A stretch of DNA of 64,000 bases from Tetracentron sinense (lineage: Eukaryota; Streptophyta; Magnoliopsida; Trochodendrales; Trochodendraceae). The notes beneath the pieces are model-generated. The model was not told the DNA's origin. It ran no database searches and saw nothing but the letters and a program-made list of their open reading frames with translations. Positions 17,880 to 30,420 of this stretch are shown here, piece after piece (position 1 is the first letter of the stretch; every line of letters starts with the position of its first letter). A program made the position numbers and the translations under genes. Location of the stretch: NCBI GenBank assembly GCA_015143295.1, contig CM026554.1:57499301-57563300 (forward strand), written 5' to 3'.

Positions 17880-18835
17880 TGTACTGGTTTCAAGACTGGG
17901 GATATGATTAGAAGATAAGAGTCACTACTGTTGATGTAACTTCAGTCAGCCCTCTTACATAAGCGAAAGACTGTCCTAATGAGCAAACAGCTTTGTTGAA
18001 GTAGAAAAACAAAACTCTAGTAATGTGATGAACCTCCTCTCTCCACGCTCAGCAAAGGCTCCTCGACATGCTAGATAACTCCACTGCAAAGCTTCAATTG
18101 ACCTCAATAACAGAAATGACAAAACCCTCCCATCTACTTGAGTACCAATGTTTTCAACATAGATTGCCATAGAGAAGACAAATCTATGTTTTGCTTGCTT
18201 ATAGTCTACTCAGCTAAAAATGAAACCTAAAAGGATGGAATTGATAAAGAGACTAAGCGATCCTAAAATATAGCATTGACAATAGTGATATAGCCAAGGC
18301 CTCATAATTCATTCGTCTGACAGATGAAATATGTGATTAGGAAGATATGGGTCACTATTGCAAAATAATTCAGTCATCCTGTTACATAATAGCCAGCTAG
18401 CCTCCAGTATATAAGAAATGAAGAAGTTGATGCAAAGAGTGGCATGGAAGATATGAGTCACTGCTCACTTTTGTAGATGTAGTTTCACAATCAGCCTTTT
18501 ACATAATAGCCAGGTTGAATCAAAATACATAAGTAAAGAAGTCAATGCAAAGCCAAAGACTGGTCCAAGTCAGCAAACAGCTCTGTTGAAGGAGAGAGAG
18601 AGAGAGAGAGAGAGAGACTTAAGTGATGAGAAGAACAGCTCCCCACCCAACCCCCAAATAGATTGCCATAGCAGAGACAAAGCTGTGTTTTGTCCAGTTA
18701 ACTAAAAGATGAAAACCAAAAGGATCGAATTGAAAAATAAACTAAAAAATTATCCTAAAGTAACATTGACTATAGTGAAATGACCAAGGCATCATAGTTC
18801 ATTTGGCTAGAAGATGAAATATGTGATCTCTACTA
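17880..18835. repeat. diverged tandem duplication of roughly 500-560 bp
   Basis: Landmarks recur in the same order: GCAAACAGCT-TGTTGAAG, ATAGATTGCCATAG-GA-GACAAA, CAAAAGGAT-GAATTGA, and ATGACCAAGGC-TCATA. The first set lies at about 17985-18330 and the second at about 18570-18820. A shorter third piece with the ACATAATAGCCAG and GGGTCACT motifs lies in between. A 25-base GA run occupies about 18593-18617. No coding function is seen. Confidence 0.7.
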
Positions 18836-19280
18836 TTTATTAGTTATTGTTACTATTATTTATGGCATTAAACAGAAAGAATAACGCAAAAAAATCAAAA
18901 TACCTATATGAAGGGATCATCGTATGTAGGCCAGCCCAATATCCAAAATAGAGGGCATTCATCCATGAACAATTCTTTAAAAAGCATGTAATGATCAATC
19001 CAGAGATTTAATAGTTATCCTCTACAGACACATAGAATTAGATCTGTTATTGCTCCAATGTGAGGGCAATGGGCATCTCAAGCTTGTGTTATGTAATTAA
19101 AATTGAATACATTATTTCATTCTCTCTTTAAGAAGCATCACCTCATTATGGCCGACTTGCCAAGAGAACCTTCAGACCCCTATCTATGGAAGGTGAAAAG
19201 GATCATTCATCTACCTCTTTCATAGCCCTACCAGAATAGCATATACAAAATTAAAAAAACAAATCAACTCTTTCATTTAC

Positions 19281-19464
19281 TTGAAGTGCCAAACTCAAGG
19301 AGTCCTTGGATGCAGGCATAGGCTAAATTGGTTGTCAAGGATAGATTAAATTCAGGGTAAAACCCATCCACTGCTTGCCTGGCATAGATTACAAGGATGT
19401 AAAATGCACTTAGCCTGGAAGATGCATGATCGGTGCTAATTGTTAGACATTTATGCACCTCCAA
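19281..19464 (-). pseudogene. possible internal exon of an unrecognised host gene
   Basis: On the minus strand CTGTAG is followed by an open stretch, LEVHKCLTISTDHASSRLSA then FYILVIYARQAVDGFYPEFN then LSLTTNLAYACIQGLLEFGT. It ends at a donor GTAAATG. The text looks like a folded helical protein, not random translation, but I do not recognise the family. A Copia-type LTR begins seven bases upstream (19472), so if this was a gene it is now interrupted here. Confidence 0.4.
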
Positions 19465-19471
19465 CTACAGT

Positions 19472-20891
19472 TGTTAAGTCCTATGAGACCATTTAGGAAT
19501 TGTTTTACGGTACTTGGTTGCTTTAGTCTGTTTCAGGTTCATGTGAGGAAAAGAAGACAAAATTGAAGATTTACAAGCTTCAAAGACTCGGAAGAACCTC
19601 AGCCATAAGAAGAACAAGAGATGTGAGAAAGAAAGATCATACCAGAGAAATTTGTGAAGCTGCGATAGATCCCAAGTCCAAGGGCGATCAATCGCCCATC
19701 AAAACAAAGTCCAGAAAAGTTCAGCACAGGAAATTCCATATACGATCGATCGCAAGACACCAAATGATCAATCGCCTGAAAACAATAGTTGTACACGAAA
19801 TTCAAGACAACTGCAATCGATCACAGCCAATAGGCGATTGATCACAGATCGGCGTTTTGCCTCAAGATGCACGCACAGAAGTGGAAAAGTTGGACCCTTT
19901 TTGGGGGTTTCTAAAACCCTAATTAGCAACAAGAGGTATCTTTATAAATAGGAAAGCAAATGTTCTCTGGATTTTGGGAAACTGAAGAAAGAAGGCTCTG
20001 GAGATCTGTGAAGGTTTGAAGAGGATGTGTTCTTCTTATTCTTCGTTGAAGATGGTGTTTTCCTCCCTTGTCATGAACTAATTTTCCTTTCTAGGGTTTA
20101 GATGAAACCCTAGCGGCCTAGCCAAGTAACTGTATTTCTGATGTATTTTATTTAGATTTTTCTGATTGTAAATGATGGTTGCATAATGAGAGGATTGTTC
20201 AACAACCAAGTTTTATTGATCATATTTGATTTTAATGGATTCTTATCCTTATTTGAGGTTTTATGAAATTGAAATTGAAAGCATTCGCATTAATTTTCTG
20301 TGATTATTGATGTGGATTTTATGCAATGATATTTATTGCTCAAGAGATTGAATATTGGGATGTTCTATTCTTAGGGAAGCCGGATGATTCCACAACCCTA
20401 GTTTAGTGTGGATCATTCGTGCGAACCATAGATAGGGCATACTTAGGATTCGATCCCTTGCATCATTCTCGATTTGTTGAGTTGGGACTTGTAGTCACTC
20501 TTACTTTAATTGTTTACACTATGAATGACCTGAATAACTGCATTAGGATTCAGTTTTCGAGGTCATTGGTGGATTCAAACACCCTAAATCTTCTCTCCTA
20601 ATTATCACCAAAAACTCCTTAGTTGATTCCATCAATTAGATGTCATTAGTTTAATTTCGTTTTAGATTAAAACAAACCAAATCAACCTTTGTTACCCATT
20701 GACTTAGAAATAATCTTGAGAAAAAGGCAACGAGACCAACGCAATCTTTTGTGGTTTGACACCCCATACTAGTCACTATTCTACAGAATTCATGCTATTA
20801 CGAGATTTAATTAATTGACGGTCAATGCATATTATCACCCATCTTTCATTTGTCATCGATAAACATTATTTTTATAATTCAAGTGTTCTCA
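19472..20891 (+). mobile_element. Copia-type LTR with primer site, remainder lost (fossil)
   Basis: Starts TGTTAAGTCCTATGAGACC and ends GTTCTCA. It is followed after two bases by TGGTATTAGAGC (20894-20905), close to the methionine-initiator tRNA primer site used by Copia elements. The inner part has repeated CGATCGATCGC-type motifs near 19690-19850. About 340 bases of leader-like sequence follow until the next element at 21236. No coding part or second LTR is seen here. Confidence 0.75.
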
Positions 20892-21235
20892 TATGGTATT
20901 AGAGCTTTCCATCACGAGGAAACCAACACCCAAGCACCCACTTAGAACCAACTATCCAAGACAATAAAATGAGGAAGCATAGAGGACAAGCATTTCAGTA
21001 ATCACGGAATACATGATACATAAAATTCCTCCACCAATCAAATAGGAAAAAGAATGAAAAGACCAAAATAAATGAAGAAAGAGAGAAAGATTGACTCAGA
21101 ATGATAGTACGAGCTTACAACTTCCCTCTTATGCATATGGTCGTATCATCTGAATAACTAAAAGAAATCAACTTAGAAGTTAAACTTCATGTGCTAAGGG
21201 TGTGAGGGGCTCTTGAGACCACCAACAACTATTTA
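20892..21235 (+). other. leader remnant after the Copia-type LTR
   Basis: Begins with the primer-site motif and continues in A-rich sequence without a convincing frame. It ends against the minus-strand Copia LTR at 21236. Considered part of the preceding broken element. Confidence 0.45.
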
Positions 21236-22207
21236 TGTTGGCAACCAGTGTACCTTTGAATGGTAGAGAAGACAAGCAGAGAAAGAAAGCAAGTATACTG
21301 CTTCAAGGCGTACTGAAAATCTGCCTCCTTGAGATGTTATTCACCCCCACTACGGGTCTGCAAATGGGTTTGTAGAGAACCACCTCTAGGATGTAATGAA
21401 GCCCAACAAATCATTGTCGTTGATCTACATGTTGCAGTGACATACAAGATCAACCCTAAACCCTTGAGGAAATGGTTGAAAGCAAAGGACAATAAAGAGA
21501 TGTTTATTTTTCCAATAATAAAATCATACAACCTTTAATTAGTTTTTGCAGATAGAACATTATTAAAACTTCACTAATCTATCTTTTCTATACGATTTCT
21601 GGGTGATTTTTATCCTCATTTACAAACTGTATTTATAGCATTTTCCTGTGTCAGTTTGTTCAAGGTATTGCCTCCCTTTTGCAAACACAAATCCAACTTC
21701 AATAGGTGTTAATGCAACAGTGACCATTTAGAAGGGGTTTCTTAATTTTAATAGGCATGGGAGACACTTTCATGACATTTCAATTTATGGGTACATGTTT
21801 GACACAGTAAAATTTCTTAACCTTTTTTAAATTATCAGTAAATATTATATATAATAAATCAAGGAAAGCATAATACAAAACGAAAGAAGGTTCACCAAGG
21901 GTATGAACCGAAAGCAAGAAACGAAAAATTTCTTGGTCAAACATGAGCTTAATTTTTCCCTTTGCATGGCGGTAAATTTGCATGCGCGATGTGACACTGC
22001 TTTACACACTAACAAATCTCTTTTATACACTAAGAATTGAGGTTATCCGGTTTACACACTAACAAAACAAAAGAAAGAAAAGATATAGTCAAGAAATTTT
22101 CTAAATTCTGAAAAAAAAAAAAAAACATCATGAGTAATGAAAATACCAGCCACCCATTGCAATATATTTCCTCCACACCCTCTTGACCTTTTTAAAAGTA
22201 CCCAACA
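21236..22207 (-). repeat. 3' LTR of the minus-strand Copia element
   Basis: On the minus strand it begins TGTTGGGTACTTTT, just after a purine tract AGTGGGGAT (22208-22216), and ends GTTGCCAACA. The lower half (21236-21690) matches 36069-36545 with clear divergence, including the TTATTCACCCCCA and TATTTATAGCATTTTCCTGT blocks. Small frames inside it are not genes. Confidence 0.8.
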
Positions 22208-22216
22208 ATCCCCACT

Positions 22217-22900
22217 ATTTCCAAAATATTAGATTAAAAGTTAGAACAATTGTGTTTGAATAAAACCGAAAACTCATACATAGATGTAGGTGTCTTTTGG
22301 ATGTGAACCTACACCTACACCCGGTGTAGACACATAAGAGCTTTATTGATGTCCGGAGTAGCCATGGCTTTGAAGTGTGACCCATTTGACAAAGTCGAAA
22401 ACATCACACGTACAAGTTTTTGAATGTACAAAGAATTCTGTAAAAGGCGATCCATTTACGGCCTTGGGTCTACACCTTTATTTCTACTTGAAACTCTTAG
22501 AGACAAATCCTAAGTTATCTGACAAGGAAGCGACCCCACTTCATAAACTCACTAGGTGAACCCCTAATGGTAGTACATCTAAAACATAAGTACCCTCAAG
22601 GGCCTCAAGAGAGAAATCTGGTTATGGGTTCATTAGGAGCATTGTACTCATCCTTCCTTTTCCAGTATAGGTCCAAGAACTATAACCCTAAGGGAAACTT
22701 AGATAATTTATTCTATAGTGCTTATCCAATCACTACTAATGTCATGGTTTACTCATTGAACTCAGGTCTTGGGCCACATGTATTAAGTCGAGTTGTTAAG
22801 TCGTGTTTCTACCATAGCCATATGTGATTTACCTAATGGGCTTTAGTCCCATCCCCTTATTAGTCTTACAGATAAGTCCCTTGCAAGGTTTGTTCGAGGA
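22217..22900 (-). other. 3' untranslated region of the minus-strand Copia element
   Basis: Lies between the RNase H end and the purine tract of the Copia element. It contains the GGGACTAAAGCCCATTAGGT block (minus strand, near 22840), a phrase familiar from the 3' region of plant Copia elements. Plus-strand open frames at 22377-22827 are not supported as genes. Confidence 0.5.
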
Positions 22901-23670
22901 TCAACCAAAATCTAGCTTGACGTTATAAAATCAACTATAATTACTCCATCCACGAGTAATTGCTTCACATAGTTATGCCTCAAACCAATATGTCTGGATT
23001 TTTCATCATATGCCTTGAATAACATAGCTTCACTATCACAATGCAAAGAAATTGGTGGTATTGGATTAGGCCTCATTGGTCTTTCTACCAACAAGTTTCT
23101 TACAGTGAATTATAAACTCTTACTACATTAGCCCTGGATATGGATAGTAGTTTCTTGTGCTACAAATGCAATAAACTTTGATTTCATAGTAGAGTGAGTT
23201 ATCCATATTTGCTTCTTGAAACTCCAAGAGATAGCAACACCTCCAATCGTGAATTATCTATCCACTCGTGTACTTGGGTTCTTCTGAATCCGTTATCCAG
23301 CTAGCATTCATTGTACCCTTCTAATACAGTGTGCAAACCTAGCATCTTAGTTCCCTTTAAATATGTCGAGATTTTGGAATTGGCAAATTGACATATATAT
23401 TACTAGGATTACTAGTGTACATGTTTAATCTTCCTACAGCATATGCAATATACATCCAAGTACAATGCATTATATACATCAAACTACCTATTACTTTAGT
23501 ATATTCCAACTGTGCTACTACTCTTCCTTGATTAGGACACAATTTTATGCTACAGTAAAAAAGAATGGAGACACTTGGATTCTCAACTAAGAATCCTTTC
23601 TCTATAATGAAGTTGTTAATACTAATTAATTTAATATCTAAATTACATCAGCATAATCCAAGTCTTTTAT
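22901..23670 (-). pseudogene. RNase H and RT C-terminal region of the minus-strand Copia element (fossil)
   Basis: Recognisable Copia text includes ISLHCDSEAMLFKAY and KSRHIGLRHNYVKQLL (RNase H), and VIGSLMYIMHCTWMYIAYAV followed by GRLNMYTSNPS (RT end). It is broken in several places and stops at the TIR element boundary. Confidence 0.8.
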
Positions 23671-24376
23671 ATTAGGGTTGAAACCCCTATCCTTTAAGTT
23701 ATTTGTAAATACCCCTTGCCTTTTGTATTTTGTATTATGCCCCCACTTACTTTTAAATCTTTTGCAAATCCATCCATAAATTTAATTAACGGGTGTTAAT
23801 TTTTTATGAAATGACCATTTTAACTTTTTCTGATTTCAAGGAGATTTGTAAAAGCCTCCCTATCCTTTAACCATAGTTAATTTCAGATAGATTTGTAGCA
23901 TGTCATAACACTCATAAATGGGGTGTTTGGCCTTTTGATGTAGGACTATGCAATGACCTAAAATCTAATGAGCTGAGATCAAGATTGGATTAACAAAAAA
24001 TGAAAATCATATAATAGCAATCCTGTTTAAAATAATTATTCCGGAAAATTCAATAAAGCAATTTTATAAGGATTAAAGGCAATGTCACAAACCTACAAAT
24101 GCGACCCTCAGTTATATTGCGAGGGTTGTAAGAAATTCTATGTTTCCATAAGCTTAGGGATTAATTCTTAATTCAATACAGATTTTCTAACCTTTTCTAG
24201 GGTTTCGAAGGTTGAAGGGTTAGAATTTTTTTTTTGATCGATAAAACAAAGAAATATATCAAAAGATGGAAGAAGGTACAAGAATGAAGCAATGAGAAAA
24301 AACGAGAGTTTACAAGCGCATAAACTCAAAAAACAGAAAAGCGCAGGCTCCCTCCTACTCCCCTAGGCAAACCCTA

Positions 24377-25353
24377 TCATTGCAACACCCCCCACAATTC
24401 TTCCCCAGAAACCCGTATCCCTGCCCAATCCATGACCACCATCCGGATGTGATTACAAATCCAGGGGACGGAAGAGGAAATGTCCTCAAAAGCTCTGAGG
24501 TTTCTCTCTTTCCAAAACAACCAAGAGATAGCCCTAGGAAGAATACCCCAAATCACCCTCAAAGCATCCTTCCCTCTGTCCGAAAGCCAACAAGATAAAA
24601 AGTTTTGAAAGGAAAAGGGAAAGACTCAAGCTATCCCCATTCAATAGAAGAAAAAACCCCACACCTCCCGCACAATAGGGTAATGCAAAAGGAGATGATC
24701 CACTATGTCTTCTGCTTGGAGGCACAAAAAACAACGATTATCCATACTCCATCCTCTATGGTGCAAGTGATCTCATATTAGAATTTTATGATTTTTATCC
24801 AAAGAAGCAGACCATAAGAAGAAAGATACTTTAGATAGAATTCTAGGATTCCGCACAACCCTATGAGGAAACGACTCACCCGAAATAGGTAACAATGATT
24901 GTAGCAATGCTCTTACTGAGAATCGACCATGGTTGCTTTTGGACCACATCCTGCTATTTCTAACCTCTGGGCAAAAGACAGACGAGGAAATGCGCTCCAA
25001 GAGCCGAGACAAATCACTAATTTCCCAATCATTCAGGTCTCGACGCAGTTGAGGGCACCATATCCCCCCCCCCCCCTCTTCCCCATTGTGCTCCTCTTGT
25101 AGTTATCCTCTACTAGGGCTTCCCTGTTGGATGCTAGGGCGAAGTGGTTGCCAAAATCGTCCATAAGTCTTGTAGACCCAATCCAAATTTCCTTCCAGAA
25201 CCTAATCTCCAACCCCCTTCCTGCCCGGAACCTGAAGTGGAGCACAACCAAGTTAGCATTTGCCATTATCCCCTTCCAAAACCCTAGACTGTGAGGTCCT
25301 CTAACCTCCCGTAGAATCCAACACAACGTTTCCCCATACTTAGCTGTTATCAC
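24377..25353 (-). pseudogene. LINE C-terminal zf-RVT region
   Basis: Three minus-strand frames carry the usual end of a plant L1 ORF2. They include GPHSLGFWKGIMANANLVVL near 25.29 kb, then ISSSVFCPEVRNSRMWSKSN and VSFFLWSASLDKNHKILI at 24.77-25.0 kb, then ILPRAISWLFWKERNLRAFE near 24.5 kb. Frame changes and stops separate them. A run of 13 C (25064-25076) lies within. Confidence 0.8.
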
Positions 25354-25699
25354 AGCTCACCACAAACTGTTCCTTTCCGCTCCGAATCTCCACACCCATT
25401 TGCCTAACAAAACTTTGTTCACTTGGATGACCAGCTTAAAATTCAAACCCCCTTCCTCCATTGGGTGACAAATATGGTTCCAGGCCACTAGATGATATTT
25501 TGATTTATCCTCTCACTCGTTCCATAAAAACTCCCTCTGGAGTTTCTCAATAGAATTTACCACCGACTGTGGCATGGTGAGGGTAGACATGAATAACATG
25601 GGAAGGCTTCTTCATGTGTACCAGATAATAGTAAATTTCCCTCCTTTCGATAAATATTATGATTTCCACCCTATTAATCGTTTGGCAATTCGGTCTATT

Positions 25700-25988
25700 A
25701 CTGGGTTTCACACTGATTTTGCTTTATAACTAGCACCCAAAGGCATGCCTAAGTACACTGATGGAAGAGACCCCACTTGACAGCCTAGGTAGATGACTAG
25801 ATGATCTAATATTGGGACCTCTCCTACCCTGAGGAGCTCTGGTTTGGCTAGATTGACTCGTAACCCCGACACTGCTTCAAAACATCTAAGAATACATCTG
25901 AGATAGAGAACATCCCTGCGCGATGCACTACTGAAGATAAGGGTGTCGTCCGCGAATTGAATGTGGGAGATCCTAAGCCTGTCTGGAC
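25700..25988 (-). pseudogene. LINE reverse transcriptase, catalytic FADD part
   Basis: The minus-strand frame reads DRLRISHIQFADDTLIFSSA followed by SRRDVLYLRCILRCFEAVSG, with the F-A-D-D catalytic motif typical of L1 RT, then PSVYLGMPLGA. It is cut at 25988 by the solo LTR. The remaining RT half resumes at 27389. Confidence 0.85.
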
Positions 25989-27388
25989 TGTAGACACCCC
26001 ATATTTGCACGCCCAATGACCTTTTTAGCTCCAAGTATCGAATGATGAATTCTAAGACGAGATCCAGACTCCAATGTATCGAAGATCAAAAGTGAAGCCG
26101 AAACCAAGTTGAACCCAAACCATCCAATACCCAGGGGACAGGGCCCATTTAAGCTTAGAAAAGCTCGCGCCTTTTAAAAGGGCGAGCCTCCCATTTTGCT
26201 TAAATCCTTTCCGCGCCTTTTGAAACAGCTCGCTCCTGTTTTTAGTGCAAATTTGTTCCTGCGCCTTTTGAAATAGCTCAGACCCGTTTTTAGTGCAAAT
26301 TTGATCCCGCGCCTTTTGAAACAGCTCGGACGCGTTTTTAGTGAAATTTCGATCCCGCGGCTTTTAAAAAGGCGCGGCTTACGGAAAACCCGAGTTTTGA
26401 CCTCGTTTTGCGTGCTAACGTGTTTTGGGTTATTTTTTTAGTCCCACATCGGGAAAAAAGAGCAAAAACCTTACTGTTTCACCTTATAAAAGAGACCTCA
26501 CCCCAACCCATTCTTCATCTGAGAAAATTGGGAAAAAAGCCCTAGACTTGGGATCTCCACATCTTAAAAGTCATCTCGGAGAACCCCCCAACCTTTGGAA
26601 ACCCTAGTGGAGAATAGAGCAAGAGTTACACCTTAGCCCCGGAGTTCGGATCTCGTCGAAGCATTCTCTTCTCTTCAAACACTTGGAGCATTTAAAAGGG
26701 AAAAAGTATGCCACATCCCCATCCTCTGTTTCTACCCGTCCAAGTCTCTTCTTCCCTCACTTTCCCTGAGTAGCTCGGAGATTTCCCTCTTCACGGTTGT
26801 GCGGACGAGGAAATCCGGGTGAAGGAAAGGGCCGGAAGACCAGATCTTCGACTTCTTTTTAAGCTTTTCTTTATTATTGTTAGTAGTTTCCTCCCTTTTC
26901 CACCCAAAGGTAGGTGAGGCCCCTCTTAACTCGGTTGAGGAGAGATGTGTGGCCGTTCGCCGATTTAGGGAAAAGGAATTTTGCCGCACAAGTAGAGAGA
27001 AACTCACCCTAACTCGGTCGAGGAGGGGTGGCTTTCTAATTTCGAAATAAAAGAAAACAAGTAGAGATGAAATCGCCTTAACTCGGTTGAGGAGGGGTGG
27101 TTTTTCTCGAAATAATAAAAAAATAAAAATAATTTAAATTAATTTAATGGAGAAAGTTAATAGGTAACCGTCGCTCGATGGATGAGATGGGGTGCCTAAC
27201 ACCTTCCCCAACTCATAAAAGAATCCCCGGACCCAATCTCGGTTTTTTATTTAATCGAGGGTTCTTAATTGTAGGTGACCAATCACACCCAAAATCTTGA
27301 TTGGTGGCGACTCTAACAGATCTCGGCTCCTCATCGGTTGAAAAACACGAATGTGGGGAGGAAATCGACCCGGGCCGGCTATCGCAAA
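25989..27388 (+). mobile_element. Ty3/gypsy solo LTR inside the LINE RT domain (fossil)
   Basis: Starts TGTAGACACCCCATATTTGC and is flanked by TGGAC on both sides (25984-25988 and 27389-27393), a 5-bp target duplication. It contains four CGCGCCTTTTGAAA-type units at about 26165-26370, a TATAAAA promoter near 26484, ACTCGGT-GAGGAGGGGTGG repeats (26930-27105), the GGGGTGCCTAACACCTTCCC block (27190-27209), and GGTGGCGACTC near 27304. These are typical of Tat/Ogre-type LTRs. No internal coding part remains, so it arose by LTR-LTR recombination. Confidence 0.85.
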
Positions 27389-27393
27389 TGGAC

Positions 27394-28320
27394 CAACCAA
27401 GAAACCTTCGAAGTAAACCCCCTCTGCTCTAGAGAACATCCTACTCAGAGCCTCCGAAGCGATCACAAAAAGGAAATGAGAGAGCAGATCCTCCTATCTC
27501 AAACCCCTTGAGCTAGGGAAGTAGTCCACTGCACTACCATTTACAAGAATAGAGAAGAAATTCGAGGACATGCAAGACCTCATCCAATGCCTCTACTATA
27601 ACCCGAAGCACATCCTTTCTAGAACATAAAGAACGAACTCCCAATTTATGTGGTCGTAAGCCTTCTCCATATCAACCTTGCATAGGATACCCGGTAACTT
27701 AGCTCGGACCTTGGCGTCGATACTTTCATTAGCAATGAGAATCCCGTCTATGATCTGCCGCCCTCCTACAAACGCACTTTACTGAGGGGAAATTATTGAA
27801 GTCATCACCCCTTTAAGGCGGGTAGCCAACACTTTTGAGAGTATCTTATACGTGCTACTCACAAGACTGATGGGCCGAAAATCCTTGAGATCCGTCGCGC
27901 CCTCTTTTTTTGGAATCAAGACAAGATAAGTGCTATTAATTACTCCGTCGAAATGCCCTGTGTCAAATAACTCCTGCATCACACTTCCATGAAATCCCTT
28001 CCTACTATCTCCCAGCACACCCTAAAAAATTCAATGGTTAAACCATCTAGCCCTGGAGTCTTATCACTGGCCATATCTCGGATGGAGCAAAGCACTCCTC
28101 TTCTTCAAACGGAGCCTCCAGGGCCACTCTTTGGACAGGGGACAACCCATCAAAGTGAAGCCCATCCAGCCGAGGGCGCCATCCTTTCTTCTCATGATAC
28201 AATTCCTTGTAGAATGAGACCACGCTTGCCTCAACCTCACTCTTCCCCTCCTTCCAAACCCCTTCAACCCTCAATTTTGAGATGAAATTCTTCTTTCTAT
28301 TGAAATTCGTCATTCTGTGA
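27394..28320 (-). pseudogene. LINE reverse transcriptase, N-terminal part and linker
   Basis: On the minus strand SYKILSKVLATRLKGVM and YLVLIPKKEGATDLKDFRPI (near 27.8-27.95 kb) are L1 RT fingers. IASEALSRMFSRAEGVYFEG (near 27.43 kb) is the block that precedes the FADD motif. The linker with SEVEASVVSFYKELYHEKKG is at 28.1-28.2 kb. Stops and frame changes occur throughout. Confidence 0.8.
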
Positions 28321-29430
28321 AAAAAGTTTGTGTTCCGATCGCCCTCTTTTAGCCACCGGGTTCTCGCCTTCTATTTCCAACTTATTTCTTCAAGCTTCAG
28401 AGTGGAAACATATTCCATTTTCTTAGCTTCCCTATCTCGAGATTCGGAGGGGAATAAGTCTCGGGACTCGGCTAAGCCATCCAGTTCTTCTATTTCCCGT
28501 AATAATCCGGAGAGACGCACTAGAATGTTTCCAAAAACTTCATTGTTCTAGATCTTTAAGCGTTCTTTCAATGATTTGAGTTTAATTCCAAATCTAGTGT
28601 TGGCCGTCCCCCACCCATAGTTTTGACTCCAAACCTTGACAACTAAAACCTTGAAATGCTCGTCCTCAAGCCACATGTTTTCAAATCGAAATGGACTAGA
28701 GCCCCCCCACCTAAAACACCCCGATTCTAATAAGAGGGGCAAATGATCTGAGATGGGTCTAGGAAGGGAAGACTGAATAACATTTGGGAAATGAGTCTCC
28801 CAGGCCTGATCAACTAGGAAATGGTCGAGATGGCTCGTGATTCGGTTATTCCCCGCTTGAGACCAGGTGAACTGGGCTCACCTCATCGGGTAATCTATCA
28901 AACCATGAAGAAAAATGAAAGCCTCAAAACGCCACATCTTAGCAATAAGAGCACTACCTCCTTTCTTCTCCGAGGCAAACCTGATGCTATTGAAGTCACC
29001 CCCAAACACCACGACTAGCCCCACCTCACATTGACATCGTCCAGCTCTGCCCACAAGGCCGAATCTTCTGAACTCCCACCCGATCCGTAAACACCTAAGA
29101 ACACCCATCGAAAATCCTCTCCTATCAAACGACATAGGATGGATAACGAGTAGGCACCATGTTCTAACTCCAACACCTCCATCTTTGCCTTATCCTATAA
29201 TATCAATATCCACCTGGAAGCTCCTATAGACGGAAGATTGATCCAACCCGAATCCGAGCACCCCCATAGGTTCCTGCTAAAGTAGATCTGGGCAACTGTT
29301 AACTTGGTCTCCTGGATACAAAGGATTGTTGGACGCTTGGACTGCACAAACTTTTTAATAACCGCTATTTTCTCCAAACTCCCCAGACCCCTGATATTCC
29401 ATGAGATAATGGATAAACCTGTCATCTGAC
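28321..29430 (-). pseudogene. LINE endonuclease domain
   Basis: The frame starting near 29425 reads MTGLSIISWNIRGLGSLEKI and then KRPTILCIQETKLT, the start of an APE-type endonuclease that nicks target DNA. Further on VVFGGDFNSIRFASEKKGG and FEAFIFLHGLIDYPMR (28.88-29.05 kb) complete the domain. It is broken by several frame changes. Confidence 0.85.
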
Positions 29431-30420
29431 GACTCGACGCTCCCTGTCTGTCCTCGGGCTGCTAGACTCCCCTCTAACCCGAACCCGATCGTAGTTGACT
29501 CCGCACTCCAACCTTCTCTTCTCCATCGCTGAGGCCCCTCTCCTTCCTGCGGATGGTTTTGCTTTAGATCCATCTCTGCCCCTTACATCTCCTCCTTCGA
29601 TTCTGTGAAACAGACCTCGTGTCTTGGATTCTTTCCCTTTTATTGTTATCTCCATTGCCTTGCCCACTTTCTCCATTTGATTAACTACCCAAACTGAAAC
29701 TTCCTCCTTCCTCATCTGAGGCAGCATTACCGGACTCTCCCCCTTAAGAGAGTTAGAGAAAGCATGGATGTGAGCCAAATTCACTAACTCAGGTCTTCTG
29801 TCTATCTCAGTAAGAGGACTACTACCCTGCACTGTGTCAACCATATTTTTGGGATCTCGATTCCCCTGAAGTTGTGGTATCATAACTCCATGGTTTTGCA
29901 ACAAAGAATAATCATTCAAAACAGTTGAACACAAAGCACTCGATCTATCCACCATATCCGGGCCATGAACAAGTATAGGATTGATAGAAGGAGAAGAGAG
30001 GTGTACCTGCCAAGGGAATGGATGGTGGACAAGTCTGCCGATCGATTGCCATCCTCGCTACTGGAGGTGATGCTGAGGGCAAGGAATTTTCTACTTCCGA
30101 TCTAGGCTAGGAGTGAGTTTTTACTCCCTGTCCCGGCATTACTTCCTCAGAACAAGCTGGACCCGGCTTTGAGAGGTTGATACTTGGGATGTCGACAGAA
30201 GAAACACTGACCGCACTAGACTTTGATGTCTGATCTCCACCTTGCAAGTAGCTTGGCCCCGGGAAGTGTGACCCACCTAACCTCCTCTGACCGACCACCA
30301 GGTCCGGGGGGGTGTAGAAAAACCTCCATTCAAGACCCCATCAATCTTAGCGGTTGCCGAATTGTCGCACACCACCGGCTGAGCCACAAGAGGAACAGAA
30401 GTTGGGAGACCAAATTTTGA
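29431..30420 (-). pseudogene. LINE ORF1-like region, partial
   Basis: An open minus-strand stretch of 177 codons (29422-29955), rich in charged residues, precedes the endonuclease. Upstream pieces run to about 30420. The RNA-binding DUF4283 and CCHC motifs usual for plant L1 ORF1 are not seen, consistent with 5' truncation. Confidence 0.55.

Larger units (their letters stand above)
24228..30420 (-). mobile_element. L1-type LINE, broken and interrupted
   Basis: On the minus strand the order is an ORF1-like, charged and proline-rich region (about 30420-29430), then an APE endonuclease (starts near 29425, ISWNIRGLGS, then ILCIQETK). Next come the linker and RT (LVLIPKKEGATDLKDFRPIS near 27.9 kb; ISHIQFADDTLIFSSASRRD near 25.95 kb), then the zf-RVT and C-terminal region (ERISSSVFCPEVRNSRMW; AISWLFWKERNLRAFED). 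The 3' end is marked by a poly(A), seen as the T-run at 24228-24237. Frames are interrupted many times and the 5' end seems truncated, so it is inactive. A solo LTR splits the RT domain. Confidence 0.9.

Noticed and set aside
19563-19841. Plus-strand open frame of 92 codons
   Set aside because: Inside a Copia-type LTR, overlapped by an open minus-strand frame, and made of GATCGATCG-type repeats.
22377-22827. Two plus-strand open frames that look protein-like
   Set aside because: They lie in the 3' untranslated region of a minus-strand Copia element and match no family I know.
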